NCBI RefSeq assembly: GCF_018614955.1
Contig: NZ_JAGGNV010000018.1
Coordinates: 62,001 to 126,000, forward strand
Reading direction: 5' to 3'
Length of the DNA stretch: 64,000 bases
DNA from: Variovorax paradoxus
GTDB taxonomy: Bacteria > Pseudomonadota > Gammaproteobacteria > Burkholderiales > Burkholderiaceae_C
The translations under genes and the position numbers were made by a program. Each line of letters starts with the position of its first letter. Within the stretch, counting starts at the first letter, position 1. Below, piece by piece: positions 12,486-20,990 of the stretch. A model generated the notes under the pieces. The model had not been told where the DNA came from and searched no databases. It saw only the letters and a list, made by a program, of their open reading frames with translations.

Positions 12486-14471
12486 TCAGCCCTTCTGAAG
12501 CATGTCGATCGCCACGGCGAGCGCACCCGGCTTGCCCGAGAGCACCAGTGTGTCGCCGTCCGCCAGCATCGTGTCGTCGCGCACCTCCTCGGCCTTGCCG
12601 TCGCGCCTGCGCAAGCTGGCCACCCGAACGCCCACCGCCTGCAGCGCGGCCCGATCCAGCGGCTGGCCCACCGCACGCGCGCCGGCCGTAAGCGTGAAGC
12701 TGTTGAGCCGCTCGTGGTCGAGTTCGTCGGCGTTGTCGTCGTCGGCGCCGTGGAAATAGCCGCGCAGCAGGTTGTAGCGCGCATCGCGCTGGTCCTGCAC
12801 CACGCGGATCACGCGCCGCATGGGCACGCCGACCAGCGCCAGCGCATGGCTTGCCAGCATCAGCGAACCTTCGATCGCTTCAGGCACCACCTCGGTCGCG
12901 CCGGCGGCCTGCAGCTTTTCGAGATCGCGATCGTCCTGCGTGCGCACGATCACCGGCACCTGCGGGGCATGCGCCCGCGTGTTGGCCAGCACCTTGAGTG
13001 CGCCCGGGACGTCGAGATAAGTCACGACCACGGCGCTGGCACGCGCCAGACCGGCCGCCATCAGCGCCTGAAGCCGTGCCGCGTCGCCGAAGACCACCGA
13101 GTCGCCTGCTGCGGCGGCCTGGTGGACGCGATCCGGGTCCAGGTCCAGCGCCAGGTACGGTATGCCCTCGCGTTCCAGCACGCGCGCCAGGTTCTGCCCG
13201 CAGCGCCCGTAGCCGCAGATGATCACGTGTTTCGCGGTGTTGATGGTCTTGCGCGCGATGGTCGTCATCTGCAGCGATTGCTGCAGCCAATCGCTCGCCA
13301 CCAGCTTTCGCACGATGCGATTGCTGTACATGATGATGAAGGGCGTCGCGAGCATCGACAGCACCATCGATGCGAGCACCGGGTTTGCGAGCCACGACGG
13401 CAGGAGCTCCTGCTCTTGCGCCAGCGTCAGCAGCACGAAACCGAACTCGCCCGCCTGCGCGAGGTAGAGGCCGGTGCGCAGCGACACGCCGGCCGTTGCG
13501 CCGAGCACGCGCGCCAGCAACGTGACCAGAATCAGCTTGAAGGCCAGCGGCAAGACGAGCAGCCCCGCGACCAGGGCCCATTGCTCCACCACGATGTGCC
13601 AGTCGAGCGACATGCCGATCGTGATGAAGAACAGCCCCAGCAGCACGTCGTGAAAGGGCCGGATGTCGGTTTCGACCTGGTGCTTGAATTCGGTTTCCGA
13701 CACCAGCATGCCGGCGACGAAGGCACCCAGCGCCAGGCTCAGGCCTGCAAGCTCGGTCAGCCACGCCAGGCCGAGCGTGACGAGCAGCAGGTTGAGCATG
13801 AACAGCTCTTCACTGCGCCGGCGCGCGACGATCGTGAGCCACCAGCGCATCACGCGCGGACCGCCGTAGAGCAGCACGGCGACCAGAAAGCTGGCCTTGA
13901 GCCAGGCGAAGGCGAGCGCCTTCAGCATCGTCTCCGGCGGCGCCCCGAGCGCCGGGATCAGCACCAGCAAGGGCACCACCGCGAGATCCTGGAACAGCAG
14001 CACGCCCATCACGCGCTTGCCATGTTCGCTCTCGAGTTCGAGCCGCTCGGCCATCAGCTTCACGACGATCGCGGTGCTGCTCATGGTGAGCGCGCCCGAA
14101 AGCGCCAGCGCCGTCTGCCAGCCCAGGTGCCAGGCAGGCGGCAGCCAGGTGGCGAGCCACAACGCGCCCACGGTCGCGATCGCCATCGTCAGCATCACCT
14201 GGAGCAGCCCCAGGCCGAACACGTGCTTGCGCATGGCGCGCAGCTTGGGCAGGTTGAACTCGAGCCCGATCACGAACATCAGGAACACGACGCCGAACTC
14301 GCCCAGGTGCCGGATGCCCTCGGAGTTCTGCGCGAATGCCAGCGCGTGCGGTCCGATCAGCACGCCGGCCAGCAGGTAGCCGAGCATTGGCGGCAGCCTG
14401 AGGTACCGGCAGACGACCACGCCGATCACCGCAGCCAAGAGATACATCAGCGTGAGATCGAACGAGGACAT
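12486..14471 (-). CDS. Kef-type monovalent cation:proton antiporter (CPA2) with TrkA domains
   Basis: This 661-residue inner-membrane protein has about 12 transmembrane helices of the Na+/H+ exchanger CPA2 fold, with the family motif FLMFVIGLEFNLPKL near residue 63. A TrkA-N Rossmann domain follows (IICGYGRCGQNLARVL near residue 418), then a TrkA-C domain. The closest named relatives are KefB/KefC/YbaL, which move K+ or H+ and are gated by nucleotide or glutathione ligands. Which ion this one moves cannot be read from sequence. It is transcribed divergently from kdsD across a 68-base gap and ends close to the convergent zinc-ribbon gene. Confidence 0.9.
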   Translation of the reverse strand: MSSFDLTLMYLLAAVIGVVVCRYLRLPPMLGYLLAGVLIGPHALAFAQNSEGIRHLGEFGVVFLMFVIGLEFNLPKLRAMRKHVFGLGLLQVMLTMAIATVGALWLATWLPPAWHLGWQTALALSGALTMSSTAIVVKLMAERLELESEHGKRVMGVLLFQDLAVVPLLVLIPALGAPPETMLKALAFAWLKASFLVAVLLYGGPRVMRWWLTIVARRRSEELFMLNLLLVTLGLAWLTELAGLSLALGAFVAGMLVSETEFKHQVETDIRPFHDVLLGLFFITIGMSLDWHIVVEQWALVAGLLVLPLAFKLILVTLLARVLGATAGVSLRTGLYLAQAGEFGFVLLTLAQEQELLPSWLANPVLASMVLSMLATPFIIMYSNRIVRKLVASDWLQQSLQMTTIARKTINTAKHVIICGYGRCGQNLARVLEREGIPYLALDLDPDRVHQAAAAGDSVVFGDAARLQALMAAGLARASAVVVTYLDVPGALKVLANTRAHAPQVPVIVRTQDDRDLEKLQAAGATEVVPEAIEGSLMLASHALALVGVPMRRVIRVVQDQRDARYNLLRGYFHGADDDNADELDHERLNSFTLTAGARAVGQPLDRAALQAVGVRVASLRRRDGKAEEVRDDTMLADGDTLVLSGKPGALAVAIDMLQKG

Positions 14472-14539
14472 GGGCCGATGCTACTGAATGTGAACCCCTC
14501 AGTTCAGACTGCCGAGGCCTTGACCGATAAAATCCCGCG

Positions 14540-15541
14540 ATGAGCTCCCGCCCCGACCTGGCCTCCGCGGCCGAACCCGACGCAATGCTCGCGCGGGCGC
14601 GTATGACTTTCGATATCGAAGCAGAGGCCGTGCTCGGCCTCAAGCAGCGCGTCGGCGCGAGTTTCGTGGATGCCGTTCAAAAAATCCTCGAGGTACGGGG
14701 CCGCGTGGTCGTCATGGGCATGGGCAAGAGCGGCCATGTCGGCCGCAAGATCGCGGCCACGCTCGCATCGACCGGGACGCCGGCGATGTTCGTGCACCCG
14801 GCGGAGGCGAGCCACGGCGATCTCGGCATGATCAAGGCGGTCGACCTGGTGCTCGCGATCTCGAACAGCGGTGAAGTCGAGGAGCTCACCACCATCCTGC
14901 CCGTGGTCAAGCGCCAAGGCGTGCCGCTGATCGCGATGACCGGGCGCTCCGATTCGACGCTGGCGCGCCATGCCGACATCGTGCTCGACAGCGGCGTCGA
15001 GAAAGAGGCTTGCCCGCTCAACCTGGCGCCCACCGCCAGCACCACAGCGCAGATGGCGCTCGGCGACGCGCTCGCCGTTGCCTTGCTCGATGCGCGCGGC
15101 TTCGGCACCGAAGACTTCGCCCGTTCGCATCCGGGAGGCGCGCTCGGCCGCAAGCTGCTCACCCATGTGAGCGATGTCATGCGCTCCGGCGACGACGTCC
15201 CGCGCGTCGGGCCCGGCGCCAGCCTCAGCGAGATCATGCGCGAGATGAGTTCCAAGGGCCTCGGCGCGACGGCCGTGGTCGATCCCGACGGCCGCGCGAT
15301 CGGCATCTTCACCGACGGCGATCTGCGCCGGCAGGTCGAGACTGGCGCGGATCTGCGCGCCATGACCGCGGCCGACGTGATGCATCGGGGCCCGCGCACG
15401 CTGCGTGCCGATGCGCTGGCGGCCGAGGCGGCCGAGCTGATGGAACAGCACCGCATCACGAGCGTGCTGGTGGTCGACGCCGCCGGCGTTCTGATCGGCG
15501 CGCTCAGCATCAACGACCTGATGCGCGCGAAAGTCATCTGA
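14540..15541 (+). CDS. kdsD: arabinose-5-phosphate isomerase (KdsD/KpsF family)
   Basis: It converts D-ribulose-5-phosphate to D-arabinose-5-phosphate, the first step to Kdo for LPS. The 333 residues hold a SIS domain (MGMGKSGHVGRKIAATLAST near residue 60, then HPAEASHGDLGM) and two C-terminal CBS domains (VMRSGDDVP..., VMHRGPRTL...). The length matches KdsD. It heads the operon kdsD-kdsC-lptC-SDR, sharing one base with kdsC (TGATG). A TAAAAT element lies only about 10 bases upstream, so the transcript may be nearly leaderless. Confidence 0.95.
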   Translation: MSSRPDLASAAEPDAMLARARMTFDIEAEAVLGLKQRVGASFVDAVQKILEVRGRVVVMGMGKSGHVGRKIAATLASTGTPAMFVHPAEASHGDLGMIKAVDLVLAISNSGEVEELTTILPVVKRQGVPLIAMTGRSDSTLARHADIVLDSGVEKEACPLNLAPTASTTAQMALGDALAVALLDARGFGTEDFARSHPGGALGRKLLTHVSDVMRSGDDVPRVGPGASLSEIMREMSSKGLGATAVVDPDGRAIGIFTDGDLRRQVETGADLRAMTAADVMHRGPRTLRADALAAEAAELMEQHRITSVLVVDAAGVLIGALSINDLMRAKVI

Positions 15542-16089
15542 TGGCGCTCGAATTCAAGGCGGAGGCCTTGCTCGCCGCGCAGGACATCCGCGTCGCCTTC
15601 TTCGACGTCGACGGCGTGCTGACCGACGGCGGCGTCTATTTCAGCGAGCAGGGCGAAACCCTCAAGCGCTTCAGCATCCTCGACGGCTACGGCCTCAAAC
15701 TGCTGCGTGCCGCGGGCATCACGCCGGCGGTGATCACGGGGCGCGACTCGAAGCCGCTGCGCGTGCGCCTGCAGGCGCTGGGTATCGAGCACGTGCGCTA
15801 TGGCACCGAAGACAAGCTGCCGGCCGCCGAGGCGATGCTCGCAGCGCTCGGCTTCGACTGGATGCAGACCGCCGCCATCGGCGACGACTGGCCCGACCTG
15901 CCCGTGCTGACCCGCGCCGCATTTGCCGCGGCGCCTGCCAACGCCCATGCCGAGGTGCGCGCCATCGCGCACCACGTGACCGCGGCGCGCGGCGGCGAAG
16001 GTGCGGCGCGCGAATTCTGCGACCTGCTGCTCACGGCGGGCGGCCACTACCGCCGGCTTCTGGACGTTGCGCGGGGCCCGGCGGCATGA
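15541..16089 (+). CDS. kdsC: 3-deoxy-D-manno-octulosonate 8-phosphate phosphatase (KdsC)
   Basis: This HAD-superfamily phosphatase removes phosphate from Kdo-8-P. The 182-residue protein carries the HAD motif I in AFFDVDGVLTDGGVYFSE and motif IV in IGDDWPDLPVL. The absence of a large cap domain is typical of the tetrameric KdsC group. The start at 15541 overlaps the kdsD stop by one base. The stop overlaps the lptC start (ATGA), so translation of the three genes is probably coupled. Confidence 0.95.
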   Translation: MALEFKAEALLAAQDIRVAFFDVDGVLTDGGVYFSEQGETLKRFSILDGYGLKLLRAAGITPAVITGRDSKPLRVRLQALGIEHVRYGTEDKLPAAEAMLAALGFDWMQTAAIGDDWPDLPVLTRAAFAAAPANAHAEVRAIAHHVTAARGGEGAAREFCDLLLTAGGHYRRLLDVARGPAA

Positions 16090-16733
16090 AGGCGAAAGCG
16101 GTCTGGAATCTGCTGCGGGACGGCTTCGATCGCGTCACCATCTACCTGCCGATCATCCTGACGGCCACGCTGGCGCTCGGTACCTACTGGCTGGTACGCA
16201 ACGCGCCGAAGTTGCTCGAGCCGGCGGCCAAGGAGGCGCCCAAGCACGAGCCCGACTTTTTCATGCGCGGCTTCGTGGTCAAGAATTTCCTGCCCAACGG
16301 CGAACTGCGCAGCGAGCTGTTCGGCACCGAAGGCCGGCACTATCCGGACAACGACACGATGGAGGTGGACCAAGTCCGGTTGCGCTCCATTTCTCCAGAG
16401 GGACTGACGACCCGCGCGACCGCCAATCGTGGCTTGTCGAACGGCGACGGCAGCGAGATCCAGCTTTTCGGCAACGCGATCGTGGTGCGCGAAGCCGCCG
16501 TCTCGGCCGGCGGCAAGATCATGCCGCGCCTGGAGTTCCGCGGCGAATTCCTGCACGCCTTCCTGGACACGGAGCGCGTCAAGTCGCACAAGCCCGTCAC
16601 CCTGATACGCGGTGCCGACCAGTTCACGGCCGATTCACTGGACTACGACAACCTGACGGGCGTCGCCAACCTGCAAGGCCGCGTGCGAGGCCTCCTGATG
16701 CCTTCGGCGACAGCGCCCGGGGCGAAGCATTGA
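16086..16733 (+). CDS. lptC: LPS export system protein LptC
   Basis: LptC is the single-span bitopic protein that passes LPS from the LptBFG transporter to LptA. The 215-residue product has one transmembrane helix near residues 19-36 (TIYLPIILTATLALGTYWLV). The periplasmic beta-jellyroll follows (PDFFMRGFVVKNF..GELRSELFGTEGRHYPDNDTME). It overlaps kdsC by four bases. lptA and lptB, which usually come next, are not found here; a short-chain dehydrogenase overlaps its end instead. Confidence 0.92.
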   Translation: MKAKAVWNLLRDGFDRVTIYLPIILTATLALGTYWLVRNAPKLLEPAAKEAPKHEPDFFMRGFVVKNFLPNGELRSELFGTEGRHYPDNDTMEVDQVRLRSISPEGLTTRATANRGLSNGDGSEIQLFGNAIVVREAAVSAGGKIMPRLEFRGEFLHAFLDTERVKSHKPVTLIRGADQFTADSLDYDNLTGVANLQGRVRGLLMPSATAPGAKH

Positions 16734-17503
16734 CGCGGCTGGCGTTCATCACCGGTGCGTCGAGCGGCATCGGCCAGGCGCTGGCGGCGCGCTTCTACCA
16801 AGCAGGCTACAGCCTCGCGCTGGTGGCGCGGCGCATGGCCGAGATCGAAACCTGGGCCCGCTCCGCCAAGATCGATGCCCAGCGCTATCGGATCTACGCT
16901 GCCGATGTCGCCAATACCGACAGCATCGTCGCGGCGGGCGCCGCCTGCATCGCGCACCAGGGTGTCCCGGATGTGGTGATTGCGAATGCCGGCATCAGCG
17001 TGGGCATCGACACCGAGGACCGTGGCGATCTCGACGTGCTCGCGCAGACCTTTGCGATCAACAACGTCGGCCTGGCCGCGACTTTTCATCCTTTCGTTGC
17101 CGCGATGAGAGCGCGCGGCAGCGGCCGGCTGGTCGGTATCGGCAGCGTCGCGTCGATTCGCGGCCTCCCCGGCCACGGTGCGTACTGCGCCAGCAAGGCG
17201 GGTGTGGTGGCGTACTGCGAGAGTCTGCGCGGCGAGCTGCGCGCCAGCGGCGTCAAGGTCGTCACCCTTTGCCCGGGCTACGTCGACACCCCGCTGACGC
17301 AAGGCAATCGCTACGGCATGCCCTTCCTGATGCGGGCCGACGACTTCGCCGACCGGGCCTTGCGTGCGATCGAGGCCGGCGCCAGCTACCGGGTGATTCC
17401 GTGGCAGATGGGCGTGGTCGCCAAGCTCATGCGCTTGCTGCCCAACCCCCTGTTCGACCGCGCCGTGCAGGGCCGCGGGCGCAAGAAGCGGCGTGACGAA
17501 TGA
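16730..17503 (+). CDS. short-chain dehydrogenase/reductase
   Basis: The protein of 257 residues starts at a TTG that overlaps the lptC stop (TTGA). It has the classical SDR Rossmann motif TGASSGIG near residue 9, the NAGISVG motif, and the active-site Tyr-x-x-x-Lys in YCASKAG. This is an NAD(P)H-dependent oxidoreductase of unknown substrate. Overlap with lptC indicates co-expression with the Kdo/LPS genes, but that does not prove a role in LPS. A bidirectional terminator follows at 17534. Confidence 0.88.
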   Translation: MTRLAFITGASSGIGQALAARFYQAGYSLALVARRMAEIETWARSAKIDAQRYRIYAADVANTDSIVAAGAACIAHQGVPDVVIANAGISVGIDTEDRGDLDVLAQTFAINNVGLAATFHPFVAAMRARGSGRLVGIGSVASIRGLPGHGAYCASKAGVVAYCESLRGELRASGVKVVTLCPGYVDTPLTQGNRYGMPFLMRADDFADRALRAIEAGASYRVIPWQMGVVAKLMRLLPNPLFDRAVQGRGRKKRRDE

Positions 17504-17533
17504 GCCTCAGGCCGTTCGCGTCGCGTCACCATC

Positions 17534-17561
17534 AAAAAAGGCTCCCGAGGGAGCCTTTTTT
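17534..17561. terminator. bidirectional Rho-independent terminator
   Basis: The stem GGCTCCC/GGGAGCC with a two-base loop is flanked by six As on the left and six Ts on the right, so it can end both the rightward kdsD operon and the leftward RNA-binding-protein transcript. Confidence 0.9.
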
Positions 17562-17584
17562 GTGATGCTTGCTGGGGTGCGAAT

Positions 17585-18118
17585 TCAGTACCCGCTGTTG
17601 CCGCCGTTGCCGCCGCCACCACCGCCGCCGTAGCCGCCGCGACCACCGCCGCGCGGGCCAGCGCCGTACGGGCTACGGAAACCGCCATCACCGCCGCCGC
17701 CACCACTGCGACCACCACCGCCGTAACCACCACCGCCACCGCCGTAGCCGCCGCCACCACCGCTGCGACCGCCACCACCACCACCGTAGCCGCCACCACC
17801 ACCGCCGCCGCCATATCCGCCGCCACCGCCACCGCCGTAGCCGCCGCTGCGCGGCGGACGGGCTTCCATCGGGCGCGCTTCGTTCACGACGACGCTGCGG
17901 CCGCCCATGTCCTGGCCGTTCATGCCCTTGATGGCCGCTTGCGCTTCTGCATCGCTGCCCATTTCAACAAATCCGAAGCCTTTGGAACGCGGGGGGCTGG
18001 AGTCGCGCTCCATCATGACCTTGGCGCTTGCCACGGTGCCGAACTGGCTGAAGGCATTGTGGAGATCATCGTCGCGTGCCGAATAAGGCAGGTTACCGAC
18101 GTACAGTTTATTGCCCAT
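17585..18118 (-). CDS. glycine-rich RNA-binding protein (RRM)
   Basis: The protein of 177 residues has one N-terminal RNA-recognition motif with RNP2 LYVGNLPY near residue 5 and RNP1 KGFGFVEM near residue 47. A long Gly/Tyr-rich tail from about residue 92 (repeated GGYGGGGG) follows. Such proteins are small single-RRM, cold- or stress-associated RNA chaperones. The start used is ATG at 18118; a TTG directly before it is also in frame. GGAG is present 8-9 bases upstream. The long 5' leader (about 125 bases) would suit temperature control, which is inference only. Confidence 0.93.
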   Translation of the reverse strand: MGNKLYVGNLPYSARDDDLHNAFSQFGTVASAKVMMERDSSPPRSKGFGFVEMGSDAEAQAAIKGMNGQDMGGRSVVVNEARPMEARPPRSGGYGGGGGGGYGGGGGGGGYGGGGGGRSGGGGGYGGGGGGYGGGGRSGGGGGDGGFRSPYGAGPRGGGRGGYGGGGGGGNGGNSGY

Positions 18119-18250
18119 CAAGGGACTCCTATAAACACATCAAGAAAAGCGATGGAGTCCCGAGAGCACCACCCAAACGAAATCCGCCGAGCCGCGCGAA
18201 ACTGACCGATCACCGAATCACCGCCCCGAAATCTGAAGGGAGGCTCGTGC

Positions 18251-18278
18251 ATTATGTGTGAAATGCTTCGAGCGCAAG
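18251..18278 (-). promoter_or_regulatory. candidate promoter of the RRM gene
   Basis: Read on the minus strand, a -10-like CATAAT (18251-18256) lies 15-16 bases downstream of a TTGCGC/CTTGCG -35-like element. It would give a transcript with a leader of roughly 125 bases before the RRM start. Confidence 0.4.
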
Positions 18279-18333
18279 TAGGAATTTGCCCGCAACCGCG
18301 CCGCGCTCAAAATTTTTAGAAAGCTAGCGCACG

Positions 18334-18364
18334 CTTACAAGCTTCCTCGATGCCGCACTACAAT
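18334..18364 (+). promoter_or_regulatory. candidate promoter of the manganese riboswitch transcript
   Basis: A -10-like TACAAT (18359-18364) is preceded at about 18-19 bases by CTTACA/TTACAA. Transcription would begin near 18371, just before the first conserved riboswitch block. Confidence 0.5.
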
Positions 18365-18372
18365 CGCGCGGT

Positions 18373-18555
18373 CATTGGGGAGTAGCCGCCTTCCATCGCG
18401 AGAAGGGTTTGCGTCAACAGACTTGTCCTGCCCCGTGCAGGACATGGCGCAGGCAGTGTTCCACCTGGCGAGACCTTTGACCGTGCAACTTCGGACTTGG
18501 CCGAAGGCGTTGCACGGTCAATTGCGTCCTCGTCCTTCGGCCCAAGGAACCCCTT
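18373..18555 (+). promoter_or_regulatory. yybP-ykoY-type (Mn2+) riboswitch
   Basis: The leader contains the hallmark blocks of this riboswitch class in order: GGGGAGTAGCCG (18377-18388), GCGTCAACA (18411-18419), and CTGGCGAGACCTTTGACCG (18465-18483). A long hairpin follows, with 13-base arms TTGACCGTGCAAC (18477-18489) and GTTGCACGGTCAA (18509-18521). It ends about 40 bases before the start codon of an UPF0016 transporter. Known members bind Mn2+ and switch on manganese exporters. The long hairpin shares its left arm with the aptamer and could be the switching element. Confidence 0.85.
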
Positions 18556-18559
18556 TCTC

Positions 18560-19126
18560 ATGGAAGCTTTTCTCGTTGCGACCGGCGTGGTCGCGCTCGC
18601 CGAAATGGGCGACAAGACCCAATTGCTCTCGCTCGTGCTCGCCGCACGATTCCGCAGTCCCTGGCCGATCGTGCTGGGCATCTTCACCGCGACCGTACTG
18701 AACCACGCACTTGCGGGCGCGGTGGGCAACTGGGTCACGCACACGCTCGGGTCCGACGTGCTGCGCTGGATTCTGGGTGCGTCGTTCATCGCGATGGCGC
18801 TTTGGATGCTGATCCCCGACAAGCTCGACGAGGACGATATGCCGAAGGCTTCGCATTTCGGCGTGTTCGGCACCACCTTGACCGCCTTCTTTCTGGCCGA
18901 GATGGGCGACAAGACGCAGATCGCGACCGTGATGCTCGCCGCGCGCTACGTGAGCGCCTATGTCTGGGTGGTGCTCGGCACCACGCTCGGCATGATGCTG
19001 GCCAATGCGCCGGTCGTGTGGCTGGGCGAGCGCATCGTGAAGCGCGTGCCGATCCGCCTGGTCCATGGCGTCTCTGCCGTGCTGTTCCTCATGCTCGGCG
19101 TCGCCGCGTTGATCGGCTGGGACTGA
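18560..19126 (+). CDS. UPF0016/GDT1-family cation transporter, probable Mn2+ exporter
   Basis: This 188-residue membrane protein has six predicted helices in two inverted halves. Each half carries the family signature Glu-x-Gly-Asp-Lys-Thr-Gln (AEMGDKTQLLSL and AEMGDKTQIATV). Relatives (MneA/MntX in bacteria, TMEM165 in humans) move Mn2+ or Ca2+. The riboswitch in front supports manganese as the ligand and substrate. The ATG at 18560 was chosen because AAGGAA lies about 12 bases upstream; a longer reading from 18497 would translate through the riboswitch hairpin. Confidence 0.9.
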   Translation: MEAFLVATGVVALAEMGDKTQLLSLVLAARFRSPWPIVLGIFTATVLNHALAGAVGNWVTHTLGSDVLRWILGASFIAMALWMLIPDKLDEDDMPKASHFGVFGTTLTAFFLAEMGDKTQIATVMLAARYVSAYVWVVLGTTLGMMLANAPVVWLGERIVKRVPIRLVHGVSAVLFLMLGVAALIGWD

Positions 19127-19138
19127 GCCGCATATACT
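19109..19138 (+). promoter_or_regulatory. candidate promoter of metXW
   Basis: TTGATC (19109-19114) and TATACT (19133-19138) are 18 bases apart and overlap the 3' end of the transporter gene. The implied start of transcription, near 19145, coincides with the first paired base of the SAM-II riboswitch. Confidence 0.6.
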
Positions 19139-19144
19139 TGCCGG

Positions 19145-19196
19145 ACGCGCCGATTTGCTCCAGCTTGCGGGCGCTTAACAAATGCAGCTAAAGACG
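19145..19196 (+). promoter_or_regulatory. SAM-II (metA-type) riboswitch
   Basis: The segment shows the small pseudoknot pattern of SAM-II: P1 GCGCC (19147-19151) pairs with GGCGC (19170-19174), the loop begins GATTT, and the highly conserved 3' core AACAAATGCAGCTAAA (about 19177-19192) follows. The core closely matches the published metX-associated SAM-II aptamer. It precedes metX, and a terminator hairpin lies directly downstream. High S-adenosylmethionine would be expected to switch off metXW. Confidence 0.85.
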
Positions 19197-19205
19197 GATG
19201 CCGGA

Positions 19206-19236
19206 CCCGGCTCGTTTTTGGCGAGGCCGGGTTTTT
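19206..19236 (+). terminator. terminator in the metX leader (riboswitch expression platform)
   Basis: CCCGGCTCG pairs with CGAGGCCGGG (one bulged G), followed by five Ts, ten bases after the SAM-II core and before the metX start. It reads as an intrinsic terminator whose formation could depend on the aptamer. Confidence 0.8.
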
Positions 19237-19241
19237 CATTC

Positions 19242-20396
19242 ATGTCGTTGGTCGTCTCCTCGCAATCGATGCCATTCGCAGGCCCGCTGCCTCTCAGCAG
19301 CGGCGCATCGATTGCCAACTACACGTTGGCCTACGAAACCTACGGCACGCTCAATGCCGATCGCAGCAACGCGGTGCTCGTATGCCATGCGCTGAACGCT
19401 TCGCACCATGTGGCCGGCGTCTACGCGGGCCAGGACAAGTCCGAGGGCTGGTGGGACAACATGATCGGCGCCGGCAAGCCGGTCGACACCGATCGCTTCT
19501 TCGTGATCGGCGTCAACAACCTCGGCTCCTGCTTCGGCTCCACCGGGCCGATGCATGTCAACCCTGCGACCGGGCGCGTCTACGGCGCCGATTTCCCGGT
19601 GGTCACGGTCGAGGACTGGGTTCGCGCGCAGGCTGCGCTGCTCGACGCGATGGGCGTCCAGACGCTCGCGGCGGTGATGGGCGGCAGCCTCGGCGGCATG
19701 CAGGCGCTGTCGTGGGCGCTGCAATACCCCGAGCGCGTGCGCCATGCGGTGGTGATCGCCAGCGCGCCCAGCCTGACGGCGCAGAACATCGCGTTCAACG
19801 AGGTTGCTCGCCGCGCCATCGTGACCGACCCCGACTTCAACGGCGGCCACTTCTACGAGCATGGCGTGATCCCCAAGCGCGGCCTGCGCATCGCCCGCAT
19901 GATCGGTCACATCACCTACCAGAGCGACGACCTCATGAACGAGAAGTTCGGTCGTGCGCTGCGCAGCGCGGTCGAGGGCGACGTGTCGAGCGCCGATTTT
20001 CTCTACTCGACCCAGGAGGTCGAATTCCAGATCGAAAGCTACCTGCGCTACAACGGCGACAAGTTCAGCGAGTACTTCGACGCCAACACCTACCTCCTGA
20101 TCACGCGCGCGCTCGACTACTTCGATCCTGCGCGCGCGCACGGCGGCGATCTGCGCGCCGCCTTGGCGCAGGCCACGGCCAAGTTCCTGCTCGTGAGCTT
20201 CAGCACCGACTGGCGCTTCGCGCCGGCGCGCAGCCGCGAGATCGTGAAGGCCCTGCTCGACAACCGCCGCAACGTGAGCTACGCGGAAATCGATGCGCCG
20301 CACGGACACGACGCCTTCCTGCTCGACGATGTGCGCTACATGAGCGTGGTGCGCTCCTACTTCGAGCGCATCGCCAAAGAGGGTCTCGCCGCATGA
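19242..20396 (+). CDS. metX: homoserine O-acyltransferase (MetX)
   Basis: This alpha/beta-hydrolase-fold enzyme acylates homoserine in methionine biosynthesis. The 384-residue product has the nucleophile elbow GGSLGGMQ near residue 147, the catalytic Asp region FSTDWRFAP and the His region APHGHDAF. Proteobacterial MetX proteins can be acetyl- or succinyl-transferases (MetXS), and the acyl donor cannot be settled here. An upstream in-frame ATG at 19182 lies inside the riboswitch core and was rejected. It overlaps metW by four bases (ATGA). Confidence 0.95.
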   Translation: MSLVVSSQSMPFAGPLPLSSGASIANYTLAYETYGTLNADRSNAVLVCHALNASHHVAGVYAGQDKSEGWWDNMIGAGKPVDTDRFFVIGVNNLGSCFGSTGPMHVNPATGRVYGADFPVVTVEDWVRAQAALLDAMGVQTLAAVMGGSLGGMQALSWALQYPERVRHAVVIASAPSLTAQNIAFNEVARRAIVTDPDFNGGHFYEHGVIPKRGLRIARMIGHITYQSDDLMNEKFGRALRSAVEGDVSSADFLYSTQEVEFQIESYLRYNGDKFSEYFDANTYLLITRALDYFDPARAHGGDLRAALAQATAKFLLVSFSTDWRFAPARSREIVKALLDNRRNVSYAEIDAPHGHDAFLLDDVRYMSVVRSYFERIAKEGLAA

Positions 20397-20980
20397 GCGA
20401 TCTGGATACCCAACGCGTGATCGCCCGCCTCGTCCCCGAGGGCTCGCGCGTGCTCGACCTCGGCTGCGGCGACGGCGCGCTGCTCGATCTGCTGCAGCGG
20501 GAGCGCGGCTGCAGCGGTTACGGCGTCGAGATCGCCGACGGCAACGTGCTGCAATGCATACGGCACGGCGTCGACGTGATCCAGCTCAACCTCGACGAAG
20601 GCCTCGCGATGTTCGACGACGCCTCCTTCGACGTCGTGCTCCAGATCGACACGCTGCAGCACCTTCGCAATGCCGAAGTGATGCTGCGAGAGACCGCGCG
20701 CGTCGGCCGTATCGGCATCGTCGCCTTCCCCAACTTCGCGCACTGGCCGAACCGCATCAGCATCGCGCGCGGCCGCATGCCGGTCACGCGGCGCCTGCCC
20801 TACCAGTGGTACGACACGCCCAACATCCGCGTCGGTACCTTCAAGGATTTCGAGGTGCTCGCGCGCAAGAACCGCTTGCGCGTGCTCGATGCCTTCGGCC
20901 TCCAGGAGGGCGCCGAAGTGCGCTGGCTGCCGAATGCGCGCGCCAGCACGGCCGTCTTCAAGTTCGAACGCGAACGCTAG
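20393..20980 (+). CDS. metW: methionine biosynthesis protein MetW (SAM-dependent methyltransferase fold)
   Basis: The product has 195 residues. It starts with the class I methyltransferase motif [16 protein letters not shown] near residue 19, and has the MetW-typical [14 protein letters not shown] and PNFAHWPNR. In this phylum metW almost always follows metX and is thought to support homoserine acylation or methionine metabolism. The precise reaction is not established. Translational coupling to metX places it under the same SAM-II riboswitch. Confidence 0.94.
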   Translation: MSDLDTQRVIARLVPEGSRVLDLGCGDGALLDLLQRERGCSGYGVEIADGNVLQCIRHGVDVIQLNLDEGLAMFDDASFDVVLQIDTLQHLRNAEVMLRETARVGRIGIVAFPNFAHWPNRISIARGRMPVTRRLPYQWYDTPNIRVGTFKDFEVLARKNRLRVLDAFGLQEGAEVRWLPNARASTAVFKFERER

Positions 20981-20990
20981 CGGGCGAACG

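Noticed and set aside
17590..17860. GC-rich simple repeats that might suggest a tandem-repeat or CRISPR-like array
   Set aside because: These are the Gly/Tyr codons of the RRM protein tail; there are no spacers and no repeat of constant length.
19182..19241. N-terminal extension of MetX from the ATG at 19182
   Set aside because: The codon lies inside the conserved SAM-II core and the reading would cross the terminator; the extra residues have no family resemblance.
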